NCBI GenBank assembly: GCA_035495435.1
Contig: DATJFV010000041.1
Location: 1 to 64,000 of the forward strand
Length of the DNA: 64,000 nt
Reading direction: 5' to 3'
Source of the DNA: JBDSKH01 sp035495435
GTDB lineage: Bacteria > Actinomycetota > Actinomycetes > Actinomycetales > Microbacteriaceae
Shown: positions 9,311 to 17,170 of the stretch, piece after piece
Layout of the letters: every line of letters begins with the position of its first letter
Position numbering within the stretch: the stretch's first letter is position 1
Notes under the pieces: model-generated
Told to the model about the DNA's origin: nothing
The model's database searches: none
What the model saw: the letters and a program-made list of their open reading frames with translations, nothing else
Translations under genes and position numbers: made by a program

Positions 9311-10401
9311 GCGGTCTTCGACGCGGTGGTGCGCGCACGCAGGTACTGCGGCGGCCAGTAGTCGATGTCGACGCCCAGTTCACGCGCGGCACGCAACGGG
9401 AAGTGGGGGTCGCGCAGCATCTCCCGCCCCAGCATCACCGCGTCGGCCTGCCCCGATTCGACGATCGACTGCGCCTGCCGGGCCTCGGTGATGAGCCCGA
9501 CCGCGTTCACCGGGACGTGTGCGGCGGTGCGCACGTACTCCGCGAACGGCACCTGGTAGCCGGGGCCGAGCGGCACGCGCACGCCCGCCACCAGGCCGCC
9601 GGAGGAGATGTCGAACAGGTCGGCGCCCGCCTCGTGCGCCCACCCGGCGACGGTGGCGGTCTGCTCCGCATCCCAGCCGCCGTCGGCGTAATCGGTGGCC
9701 GAGAAGCGGACCAGGACCGGCACCGCCTCGCCCACCTCCGCCCGTACGGCGCGCACGATCTCGAGCAGCAGCCGGGCGCGGTTCTCGAGGCTGCCGCCGT
9801 ACGCGTCGGTGCGCAGATTCGATAGCGGCGAGAGGAACTGGTGGAGCAGGTAGCCGTGCGCGGCGTGCAGTTCGACGAGATCGAAGCCCGCGTCGAGCGC
9901 CCGGCGGGCCGCGGTCGTGAAGGCGGCCACCACATCCGGAATCTCGGCGCGGGTCAGCGCGCGCGGGGGTGCGTAGCCCTCGAACGCCACGGCCGAGGGG
10001 GCCACGGTCTGCCAGCCGCCGTCGGCGACCGGGACGGTGCCGTGCTCGGGGAATCCCCAGGCCGGCCAGACGGAGGCTTTGCGCCCGGCGTGGGCCAGCT
10101 GCAGCCCGATGGCGGCACCCTGCTCATGGACGAAGTCGGTGATGCGTCGCCAGGCGTGCACCTGGTCGTCGTTCCAGATGCCGGTGTCGCGGGGAGAGAT
10201 GCGCCCCTCGGGGACGACCGCGGTCGCCTCGGCGACGATCAGGCCGGCGCCCCCGCGCGCGAAGGAGCCCAGATGCGCCAGGTGCCAGTCGGTGGGGATG
10301 CCGTCGCGTTCCATGACGCTGTACTGGCACATCGCGGGAACCCACAGCCGGTTGCGCACATGGAGCCCGCGAATGTCGAGGGAGTCGAACACACTGCTCA
10401 C
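9307..10401 (-). CDS. NADH:flavin oxidoreductase, YqjM-type old yellow enzyme
   Basis: A 364-residue FMN-dependent TIM-barrel ene-reductase. The YqjM-like features are a cysteine near the flavin (PAMCQYS, Cys25), the substrate-binding histidines in HAAHGYLLHQFLSPL, and RTDAYGGSLENR. Enzymes of this class reduce activated C=C bonds, for example in enals, enones and maleimides, with NAD(P)H; the natural substrate is unknown. Start is a GTG at 10401 placed 6 nt after TAGGCT on this strand, so the mRNA is probably leaderless. Only 22 bp separate it from the divergent nnrD start, and its stop interlocks with the preceding gene. Confidence 0.9.
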   Translation of the reverse strand: MSSVFDSLDIRGLHVRNRLWVPAMCQYSVMERDGIPTDWHLAHLGSFARGGAGLIVAEATAVVPEGRISPRDTGIWNDDQVHAWRRITDFVHEQGAAIGLQLAHAGRKASVWPAWGFPEHGTVPVADGGWQTVAPSAVAFEGYAPPRALTRAEIPDVVAAFTTAARRALDAGFDLVELHAAHGYLLHQFLSPLSNLRTDAYGGSLENRARLLLEIVRAVRAEVGEAVPVLVRFSATDYADGGWDAEQTATVAGWAHEAGADLFDISSGGLVAGVRVPLGPGYQVPFAEYVRTAAHVPVNAVGLITEARQAQSIVESGQADAVMLGREMLRDPHFPLRAARELGVDIDYWPPQYLRARTTASKTA

Positions 10402-10407
10402 CGTCCG

Positions 10408-10417
10408 AGCCTAGGGT
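10408..10417. promoter_or_regulatory. Overlapping divergent -10 elements of the OYE gene and nnrD
   Basis: A CCTAGG palindrome (10410-10415) supplies TAGGCT on the minus strand, 6 nt from the GTG at 10401. It also supplies TAGGGT on the plus strand, 6 nt from the ATG at 10424. Both genes would be leaderless and would compete for one promoter core. Confidence 0.55.
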
Positions 10418-10423
10418 GGCGGT

Positions 10424-11239
10424 ATGGCAGTCAGCTTCGGAGCCGGCGACGCCCGCGCCTGGATCGCGGCACCGGGGCCCGATGACGACAAGTACTCGCG
10501 CGGGGTCCTCGGGTTCGTCACGGGCTCACCGCGCTACCCCGGGGCCGCGGTGCTCGGCGTCGACGCCGCCTTGCACGCCGGGGTCGGCATGGTGCGCTAC
10601 CTGGGCACCGGTCGTCCGACCCGTCTGGTGCTGCAGCGCCGGCCCGAGACGGTCACCGCGGCGGGCCGTGTGCAAGCGTGGGTGCTCGGATCGGGCCAGG
10701 ACCCCGACGACCGCGACGACCTGACGACCGAACTGCTCGAGCGGGCCCTGGGGCAGCAGGTGCCGTGCGTGATCGACTCGGGTGCCCTGGGGCGAGTGCC
10801 GGATGCGGTGGGGCCGGTGGTCGTGACGCCGCACGCCGGCGAGCTGGCCGGGCTACTGGGCGTCGACCGGGATGCCGTGCACGACGACCCGGACGGCTGT
10901 GCGGAGCGTGCCGCGCGTGAGTTGGGGGTCACGGTGCTGCTGAAGGGGTACCGCACCCGGATCGCGACTCCGGAGGGCATGCGGTACACGGTGACGGCTC
11001 CGACCACCTGGCTGGCGACGGCCGGCAGTGGTGACGCCCTGGCCGGGATCCTCGGTGCCCTCGTCGCCACGCATGCCGGCGCGGTCGCGCGCGATCCGCG
11101 GGTGCTCGCGGAACTGGCGGCGACGGCGTGCGTGCTGCACGGGCTCGCCGGGGAGCGGGCCTCGGGAGGTGGGCCGATGACGGTGCTCGGGCTGAACGCG
11201 CACCTGCCCGCCGTGATCGCGGAGCTGCTCACCGGCTGA
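10424..11239 (+). CDS. nnrD: ADP-dependent (S)-NAD(P)H-hydrate dehydratase
   Basis: A 271-residue YjeF C-terminal-type kinase-fold enzyme. It uses ADP to dehydrate damaged NADHX/NADPHX back to NAD(P)H. The visible family features are YSRGVLGFVTGSPRYPGA near the N-terminus, VVTPHAGELAGLLG in the middle, and the C-terminal TAGSGDALAGILGALVA ATP/catalytic loop with its Asp. The epimerase domain (NnrE) is not fused and no separate nnrE is seen here, so it must be elsewhere. Pairing with a divergent NADH-dependent flavin enzyme is suggestive but unproven. ATG start with TAGGGT 6 nt upstream. Confidence 0.9.
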   Translation: MAVSFGAGDARAWIAAPGPDDDKYSRGVLGFVTGSPRYPGAAVLGVDAALHAGVGMVRYLGTGRPTRLVLQRRPETVTAAGRVQAWVLGSGQDPDDRDDLTTELLERALGQQVPCVIDSGALGRVPDAVGPVVVTPHAGELAGLLGVDRDAVHDDPDGCAERAARELGVTVLLKGYRTRIATPEGMRYTVTAPTTWLATAGSGDALAGILGALVATHAGAVARDPRVLAELAATACVLHGLAGERASGGGPMTVLGLNAHLPAVIAELLTG

Positions 11240-11251
11240 TCCGAGGCCTCG

Positions 11252-11272
11252 CGCGCCGGCCGGAACGGCGCG
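11252..11272 (+). terminator. Hairpin downstream of nnrD
   Basis: A 7-bp perfect stem (CGCGCCG/CGGCGCG) with a 7-nt loop starts 12 bp after the nnrD stop. There is no T tract, as is common in high-GC actinobacteria. The rest of 11240-11433 is purine-rich with no convincing ORF. Confidence 0.45.
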
Positions 11273-11433
11273 GGCGTTCGCTGCTCGCACGCAGATCCCG
11301 CGTGGCGGCGGGCACTGCGCTGTGCGAGGGCCGGCGGGGGATCGGAGAACCCCAGGGACGAGGCGGCGGGTGCGCGGGGAAGCACCGGAGGGGAGCAGCG
11401 GGGGAGCGCGGCGGGGAGGCGGGAGGGAGTTCG

Positions 11434-12168
11434 TCAGCCGGCGGTGAGTCGCGCGAGGAACTCGCGGGTGCGCTGCTCGTGCGGCGCGCCGAAGAGCTGG
11501 GCGGGCGGCCCCTGCTCGACGACGCGTCCGCCGTCGAGGAACACCACCCGGTGCGCCACCTCCCGTGCGAACCCCATCTCGTGGGTGGCCATCAGGATCG
11601 TCGCCCCGTCGCGCCCCAGCTCGCGGACCAGTTCGAGAACCTCGCCCACCAGTTCGGGGTCGAGGGCGCTGGTGATCTCGTCGAGCAGCACCACCTCGGG
11701 GTCGGTCGCGATCGCCCGGACGATCGCGGCCCGCTGCTGCTGACCCCCCGACAGCTGATCCGGGTGCACGCGCGCCTTGTCGGCGAGGCCGATGCGATCC
11801 AGCAGCGCCAGTCCGCGCTGCTCCGCCTCGCGGCGGGCGACCCGCTGCACCTTGCGCAGACCGAGGGTGACGTTGTCGAGCACCGACAGATGCGGAAACA
11901 GGTTGTAGCTCTGGAACACGACCCCGAAGCGCGACCGCACCGCGTCGACCCGCACACGCGGGTCGCTGATGTCCTCGCCACCCAGCAGAATGCGGCCGTC
12001 GTCGATGCGCTCGAGCAGGGTGAGGCAGCGCAGCAGCGTCGACTTGCCCGAACCGGACGGCCCGATCAGCGCCACCACCTCGTGCGCGTCGAGGTCGAGC
12101 GAGATGCCGTCGAGCACGGTGCGGTCGCCGAACCTCTTCACGATTCCCTCGGCGCTGAGCTCAGCCAT
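11434..12168 (-). CDS. Polar amino-acid ABC transporter, ATP-binding protein
   Basis: A 244-residue ABC ATPase of the polar amino-acid (GlnQ/HisP) family. Visible motifs are Walker A GPSGSGKST (residues 36-44), signature LSGGQQQRAAI, Walker B VVLLDEITSALD and the H-loop MATHEMGF; the MGFAREVA stretch is typical of this family. Its ATG overlaps the permease stop (ATGA), and it is the last gene of a binding protein-permease-ATPase operon read on the minus strand. Substrate probably a polar or charged amino acid; the exact one cannot be read from sequence. Confidence 0.93.
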   Translation of the reverse strand: MAELSAEGIVKRFGDRTVLDGISLDLDAHEVVALIGPSGSGKSTLLRCLTLLERIDDGRILLGGEDISDPRVRVDAVRSRFGVVFQSYNLFPHLSVLDNVTLGLRKVQRVARREAEQRGLALLDRIGLADKARVHPDQLSGGQQQRAAIVRAIATDPEVVLLDEITSALDPELVGEVLELVRELGRDGATILMATHEMGFAREVAHRVVFLDGGRVVEQGPPAQLFGAPHEQRTREFLARLTAG

Positions 12169-13025
12169 CAGAGCACCTCGCCGATCTGCTCCCGCCGGCG
12201 CAGCCGGGCCGAATACCAGTCGGTGAAACGGATCATCGGCAGTGCCAGCAGCACGAACAGCAGCCCGGCCACCACGTACGGCGTGAAGCTGGCGAAATGC
12301 GACACCTCGATCTGGGCGCCGCGCACCGCGTCCACCGCGCCGAGCACCGAGATCAGCCCGACATCCTTCTGCATCGCCACGAAATCGTTCATCAGCGCCG
12401 GCGTCACCTTGCGCACCGCCTGCGGCAGCACCACCAGCCGCAACGACTGCCCGTGCGACAACCCCAGCGACCGGGCCGCCAGCCGCTGCGAGGGATGCAC
12501 CGCCTCGATGCCCGCCCGCCAGACCTCGGCCACATACGCCGAATAGGTCAGCACCAGCGCCACGGTACCTAGCACCTCGAGCGGAATCCGGTCCTCCGTG
12601 AGACGCAAGCCGGGAATGCCGAACCCCACGAGGTAGAGCACGATGATCAACGGCATCCCGCGGAACAGGTCGGTGTAGCCCGCCGCAAGGGCGCGCAACG
12701 GGAAGAACACCGGTCCGCGCAGCGTCCGCAGCCCGGCGATGACGAGGCTCAGCACCAGCACCCCGGCGGCGGCGAACAGCAGCACGCGCACGTTGAGCAG
12801 GAACCCGTCCCAGACCCGCGGCAGGGCGGCGAGCGCCACCTCGGGGTCGAAGTAGCTGGCCTGCACCCGCGGCCAGCCGGGGGCGTTCACGATCAGGAAC
12901 CACGCCACCGCCGCGAACACGACGGTGCTGAGCGCCCCGATCAGTACCGAGCGGGCGCTCTGTCGGCGGCGAAAGGCCCGACGCGACAGCTCGAGCGAGC
13001 TGACGGCCGGGCCCTCCGTGGTCAC
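12168..13025 (-). CDS. Polar amino-acid ABC transporter, permease
   Basis: A roughly 285-residue integral membrane protein with several hydrophobic segments. The cytoplasmic EAA loop is seen in AARSLGLSHGQSLRLVVLPQAVR (split as AARSLGLSHGQ and LVVLPQAVR), and the FRGMPLIIVLYLVGFG segment is typical of HisM/GlnP-type permeases. The GTG at 13025 leaves a 10-bp gap after the binding-protein stop. An ATG at 13064 would add 13 residues but overlap the upstream gene by 29 bp. One permease gene suggests a homodimeric membrane part. Confidence 0.9.
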   Translation of the reverse strand: MTTEGPAVSSLELSRRAFRRRQSARSVLIGALSTVVFAAVAWFLIVNAPGWPRVQASYFDPEVALAALPRVWDGFLLNVRVLLFAAAGVLVLSLVIAGLRTLRGPVFFPLRALAAGYTDLFRGMPLIIVLYLVGFGIPGLRLTEDRIPLEVLGTVALVLTYSAYVAEVWRAGIEAVHPSQRLAARSLGLSHGQSLRLVVLPQAVRKVTPALMNDFVAMQKDVGLISVLGAVDAVRGAQIEVSHFASFTPYVVAGLLFVLLALPMIRFTDWYSARLRRREQIGEVL

Positions 13026-13035
13026 CTTCGGAACG

Positions 13036-13887
13036 CTACTGGAGGACGGGGGCGTCCGCCGCATCCGCCAGCCACTGCGCGGCGAGCGCGTCGAGCGTGC
13101 CGTTGTTGCGCAAGGCGTCGACGGCTGCGGTCACATCGGCCGTCAGCGGGCTGTCCTTGGGCAGGACCAGGCCGAACTGGTCGCCCGTCTCGCCCGCGGT
13201 CTGGGGCAGCTGCCCGACGATCTTGCCGCCGTCGATCTCGACCCCGGTGAGGTAGAACGCGGTCGGCAGGTCGACGACGATCGCGTCGACCTGACCGTTC
13301 TGCAGCGCGAGCACGGCGTCGTCGTTCGTGTTGAAGGCGCTGGCACCCTGGTCGGGGGCGATCTCCTTCTCGATGGCGTCGAAGCTGGTGGTGCCGACGG
13401 CCGCACCGATCAGCAGGGGCTTCAGGTCGGCGAGACTCGTGGCCGACGCGGCCTTCGACGTCTCGGTGGTGATCACCACCTGCGAGGTCTCGTAGTACGC
13501 CGAGCTGAAGTCGACGTTCTTCTTGCGGTCGTCGGTGATCGAGTACTGCTGCAGGTTGAAGTCGAAGTCCTTCGGCCCCGGAGCGATCGCCTCATCGAAG
13601 GTGGTGCGCACCCACACCACATCCTTCTTGTCGAAGCCCAGCTGCTCGGCGACCGCGTACGCGACGGCGGCCTCGAAGCCCTGGCCCGACGCGGGGTCGT
13701 CGTCGATGACCCACGGGTAGTACGCCGGCTCACCGGTGCCGATCGTGAGCTTGCCGTCGGTGACGTAGCCGGAGCCGCCGTCACCGTCGCCGGAGGGCGC
13801 AGCGGACTGGCAGCCGGCCAGGGTGGCCGCGAGGGCGACCGCGGCGGTGAGAGACAGGAGCGCTGTGATTCGGGATGTGCGTGCCAT
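13036..13887 (-). CDS. Amino-acid ABC transporter, substrate-binding lipoprotein
   Basis: A 283-residue extracytoplasmic solute-binding protein of family 3. It has a lipoprotein signal peptide with lipobox LAGC about residue 25, a Gly/Ser/Asp linker, then the bilobed binding domain beginning near GKLTIGTGEPAYYPW. First gene of the importer operon. ATG at 13887 is preferred; an in-frame GTG at 13893 adds two residues. A CAGAAT hexamer 6 nt before the ATG is a weak -10 candidate. Confidence 0.92.
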   Translation of the reverse strand: MARTSRITALLSLTAAVALAATLAGCQSAAPSGDGDGGSGYVTDGKLTIGTGEPAYYPWVIDDDPASGQGFEAAVAYAVAEQLGFDKKDVVWVRTTFDEAIAPGPKDFDFNLQQYSITDDRKKNVDFSSAYYETSQVVITTETSKAASATSLADLKPLLIGAAVGTTSFDAIEKEIAPDQGASAFNTNDDAVLALQNGQVDAIVVDLPTAFYLTGVEIDGGKIVGQLPQTAGETGDQFGLVLPKDSPLTADVTAAVDALRNNGTLDALAAQWLADAADAPVLQ

Positions 13888-13947
13888 GTCCACATTCTGG
13901 ACCGGTCGCCCGCCACCCGCGCGTCGGATTGCGTTTCATGACGCCGT

Positions 13948-13953
13948 TACGCT
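13948..13953 (+). promoter_or_regulatory. Predicted -10 of the GT87-like gene (leaderless)
   Basis: TACGCT, 7 nt, then ATG at 13961. Confidence 0.45.
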
Positions 13954-13960
13954 GGTGAAC

Positions 13961-15202
13961 ATGACGGATGCCCCGCTCGCGCAGCGGCTCGCCCGTCACC
14001 CGGTGACGTTGTGGGCCGGTTTCGTCGTCGTGCACATCTGGCTGGAATTCCTGGGGCTGTACGGGCCGGGTCTGCCGCTCGGCGATGTGACCCTGGTCTA
14101 CCGGTTCTGGGTGGAGCACGGCCTGCAGACCGGCGACTGGGTCGGCATCGACACGGTCTGGGTGTATCCGATCGTGGCGCTGGTGCCCATGCTGATCGCC
14201 TACGTCCTGGGCCCCGACCTCTACCCGACCACCTGGCTGACCATGGTGATGCTGGCGGATGCGGTGGCCTTCGCCGTGCTGATCGGGCGCGGCGGCGATC
14301 CGCGGCGCTCGCTGGCCGGATGGTGGTGGCTGGCATTCCTCCTCCTGCTCGGGCCGGTCGCTCTCGGCCGCATCGACTCGATCACCGTGCCGATCGCGAT
14401 CATCGGCGTGCTGGTTCTCACCACGGCACCGCGTCTGGCCGGTGTGCTGCTGGCGGTGGCCACCTGGATCAAGGTGTGGCCGGCGGCGCTGATCGCGGCG
14501 GCGTTCCTGGCGCTGCGCACCCGCTGGCGGATCGCGGCGTCGGCTGCCATCGCATCCGCCGTCATCGCCGCCACGGCCCTGCTGTTCGGCGCCGGAGCGA
14601 ACCTCTTCAGCTTCATCGGTCAGCAGGCGGGGCGAGGCCTGCAGGTCGAGTCGCCGATCGCGACGTTCTGGATGTGGGACGCCTTCGCCACCCGGTCGCT
14701 GCGCAGCCTGGTCTACTACGACCACGCCATCCTCACCTACCAGGTGGTCGGGCCGGGGGCGGCGAACGCGGCCGCCGTGATGACCCCGCTCATGGCGCTC
14801 GTCGCGGTGGCGCTGCTCGTGCTCGCCGTGCTGGCGCAGCGCACGGGCGTGCCGGTGCTGGAGTTCTTGCCCGCGCTGATGCTGGCGATCACCACCGCAC
14901 TCATCCTGTTCAACAAGGTCGGCTCGCCGCAGTTCGTGACCTGGCTCGCGGTGGCGATGCTGTTCGGCCTCATCGCCTCGGTGACCGGCCGCGGACCGTC
15001 GTTCCGCACCCCGGTCGTGCTGACACTGGTGATCGCCGGGCTGACCCAGGCGATCTACCCGTACCTCTACGGTCAGCTGCTCAGCCTCGACTTCACCCTG
15101 CTGTTGGTGCTCACCGCGCGCAATGTGCTCTACGTCGTGCTGCTGGTCTGGGCGGTCACGACGGTGATCGAGGCGATCCGCTACCGCCCGGAGGAGGCAT
15201 GA
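13961..15202 (+). CDS. GT87/DUF2029-like integral membrane glycosyltransferase
   Basis: A 413-residue protein with about 10-12 hydrophobic segments. The TWIKVWPAAL segment in the middle matches the K-x-W-P pattern of DUF2029/GT87 proteins, which are polyprenyl-phosphate-mannose-dependent mannosyltransferases (PimE-like). A periplasm-facing acidic region lies in the first loop (FLGLYGPGLPLGDVTLVY). The role would be to add a sugar to a cell-envelope glycolipid, but the acceptor is unknown. The stop overlaps the start of the following MFS gene by 4 bp. Confidence 0.65.
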   Translation: MTDAPLAQRLARHPVTLWAGFVVVHIWLEFLGLYGPGLPLGDVTLVYRFWVEHGLQTGDWVGIDTVWVYPIVALVPMLIAYVLGPDLYPTTWLTMVMLADAVAFAVLIGRGGDPRRSLAGWWWLAFLLLLGPVALGRIDSITVPIAIIGVLVLTTAPRLAGVLLAVATWIKVWPAALIAAAFLALRTRWRIAASAAIASAVIAATALLFGAGANLFSFIGQQAGRGLQVESPIATFWMWDAFATRSLRSLVYYDHAILTYQVVGPGAANAAAVMTPLMALVAVALLVLAVLAQRTGVPVLEFLPALMLAITTALILFNKVGSPQFVTWLAVAMLFGLIASVTGRGPSFRTPVVLTLVIAGLTQAIYPYLYGQLLSLDFTLLLVLTARNVLYVVLLVWAVTTVIEAIRYRPEEA

Positions 15203-16458
15203 CCGCCCTCTCCCCGGCGCGCACGCGCCTGGCCCTGCTGGCGCTCGCTCTCGGCGGGTTCGGGATCGGCGCCACCGAGTTCGTGGCGATGGGCCTGCTG
15301 CCCGATATCGCCCAGGATCTGCTGCCGGCGCGTTACGCCACCTCGCCCGAGGATGCCCTGGCCAGCACCGGTCTGATGATCTCGGCGTACGCCGCCGGCG
15401 TGGTGGTCGGCGCCCCCACGATCGCCGCGCTCGCGGCCCGGTTCCCGCGCCGCCGGCTGCTGCTCGCCCTCGCGCTGGCCTTCACCCTCGGCACGCTGGC
15501 CTCGGCTCTCGCCCCCACCTTCGAACTCGTGGTGGTGGCGCGCTTCGTCGCCGCCCTCCCGCACGGGGCCTACTTCGGCGTTGCCGCGCTGGTCGCCGCC
15601 GACCTGATGGGGCCGGGCAACCGCGGGCGGGGGGTGGCGTTCGTGCTCTCCGGCCTCACCATCGCCAACGTGATCGGCGTTCCGCTCATCACCCTGCTCG
15701 GGCAGGTCGCCGGGTGGCGGGTCGCGTACCTCGCCGTCGCCGCGATCTTCGCGCTGACCCTGGTCGCCATCCTGGCGTTCGTTCCCGCATCACCGGGGGA
15801 TCCGGCGGCGACGGTCCGGCGTGAGCTGGCCGTGTTCCGTCGGATCGGCGTGTGGTTCGCGCTGCTGACCGGCGCGATCGGCTTCGGCGGCTTCTTCGCC
15901 GTGTACAGCTACGTCGCACCGTTGGCCACCGAGGTGACCGGCCTGCCCACGGGAGCGGTGCCGTTCGTGCTGGCCACCATGGGCGTCGGGATGACGGTCG
16001 GCAACCTCATCGGCGGCCGGCTCGCCGACCGCGGTGCGGTGCGCGCCATCTTCCTGTGCTTCGCATCGTTCGCTGTGTCGCTCACCGTACTGGCTCTCGC
16101 GGCCGGCACCGTGGTGGGTCTGTTCGCGGGGGTGCTGCTGGTGGCCGGATCGGCTTCGGCGCTCAGCCCCGTCATCCAGACCCGCCTGATGGACGTCGCG
16201 GGCGACTCGCAGACCCTGGCCGCGGCCGTCAACCACGCGGCCCTCAACATCGGCAACAGCCTGGGCGCCTACCTCGGCGGGCTGGCGATCGCCGCGGGGT
16301 TCGGGTTCGTCTCACCCACCTGGGTGGGGTTGCTGCTGTGCATCCCCGGGGTCGGCTTCGCGGTCGCCGGCGCGTGGGTGAGCAGGCGCTGGCTCACCGC
16401 AACGGGCTCATTGAGGACCGCCGACCCCGACACCGGGATCACGCCGATCGGCGGCTGA
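15199..16458 (+). CDS. MFS transporter, DHA1-type drug/sugar exporter
   Basis: A 419-residue, 12-segment major facilitator. The N-terminal GFGIGATEFVAMGLLPDIAQDL is characteristic of the AraJ/Cmx/SotB (DHA1) branch (written here as GFGIGATEF and MGLLPDIAQDL). A GGRLADRGAVRA loop carries motif A of the second half. These proteins export sugars, chloramphenicol-type drugs or metabolites. It is translationally coupled to the membrane glycosyltransferase gene (ATGA overlap), so a linked envelope substrate is possible. It ends 18 bp before the convergent response-regulator gene. Confidence 0.85.
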   Translation: MTALSPARTRLALLALALGGFGIGATEFVAMGLLPDIAQDLLPARYATSPEDALASTGLMISAYAAGVVVGAPTIAALAARFPRRRLLLALALAFTLGTLASALAPTFELVVVARFVAALPHGAYFGVAALVAADLMGPGNRGRGVAFVLSGLTIANVIGVPLITLLGQVAGWRVAYLAVAAIFALTLVAILAFVPASPGDPAATVRRELAVFRRIGVWFALLTGAIGFGGFFAVYSYVAPLATEVTGLPTGAVPFVLATMGVGMTVGNLIGGRLADRGAVRAIFLCFASFAVSLTVLALAAGTVVGLFAGVLLVAGSASALSPVIQTRLMDVAGDSQTLAAAVNHAALNIGNSLGAYLGGLAIAAGFGFVSPTWVGLLLCIPGVGFAVAGAWVSRRWLTATGSLRTADPDTGITPIGG

Positions 16459-16476
16459 GACCCGTCCGCCCCAGCG

Positions 16477-17133
16477 TCAGAACGTGCCCGAGGGCGCGTC
16501 CTGGATGAGGATGCCGTCCTGGATGGCGCGCTTGCGCAGCGCCACCTTGGTGCCCACATCGATTCCCGCGACGCGGTACTTCTCGCGGATGCGCTTGAGG
16601 TAGCTCTTCGCCGTCTCCTCGGAGATGCCGAGCTCGTAGGCCACCGACTTCACCGGCTCGCCACCGCCGTAGAGCGCCATCACCCGCCGCTCCTGCGCGC
16701 TCAGCTTCGGGGCGCCGCCGATGTCGCCGGCGTTCAGCGCCAGGTCGAGTTCGGCCGAGATGAAGCTCTCGCCCTGCGCTGCCGCACGGATCGCTTCGAC
16801 GATCATCTCCACCGGCTCGCTCTTCACCAGGTAGCCGAGGGCCCCCGCGCCGAGGGCTTCGCGCACGATGTTCGGCTCGGAGTAGGTGCTCATCAACACG
16901 ACCTTGACCCCGGTGGTCTTCAGCGTGGAGATCTTCAGCGAGATCGGGATGTTGTCTTTCAGGTCCACGTCGAGCAGCACCACATCGACGGGGAACTCGG
17001 GGCTGGTGAGCAGCTCGGGCCAGGTGGTGACGGCGGTCACCATGTCGATGTCGGCGGCCGAGCGGATCCACTCGGTCAGGGCGCCGAGCAGCATCTTGTG
17101 GTCATCGACGAGAGCGAGACGGATTTGGGCCAT
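16477..17133 (-). CDS. LuxR-type response regulator of a three-gene sensor operon
   Basis: A 218-residue NarL/FixJ-type regulator. The receiver domain has acidic residues D10-D11, phospho-acceptor D55 (VLLDVDL), S82/T83 and K104, all in canonical places. The HTH spans about residues 143-205 (LSAQERRVMALYGGGEPVKS and ISEETAKSYLKRIREKYRV). The C-terminal helix region VGTKVALRKRAIQDGIL is longer than usual. The ATG at 17133 is decided by the strong ribosome site GGAAGGAGAACG just upstream; longer in-frame readings lack one. It lies 37 bp after the unknown membrane protein and third behind the kinase gene. Confidence 0.9.
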   Translation of the reverse strand: MAQIRLALVDDHKMLLGALTEWIRSAADIDMVTAVTTWPELLTSPEFPVDVVLLDVDLKDNIPISLKISTLKTTGVKVVLMSTYSEPNIVREALGAGALGYLVKSEPVEMIVEAIRAAAQGESFISAELDLALNAGDIGGAPKLSAQERRVMALYGGGEPVKSVAYELGISEETAKSYLKRIREKYRVAGIDVGTKVALRKRAIQDGILIQDAPSGTF

Positions 17134-17170
17134 CGGTCGTTCTCCTTCCAGTTTCGGTTGGGCCTTGGGG

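Noticed and set aside
14011..15198. Long plus-strand reading in the MFS frame that would fuse an upstream part to the MFS protein
   Set aside because: The upstream part is out of frame with the hydrophobic GT87-like protein and is Arg/Gly/Ala-rich. The MFS protein starts cleanly at the ATGA overlap (15199).
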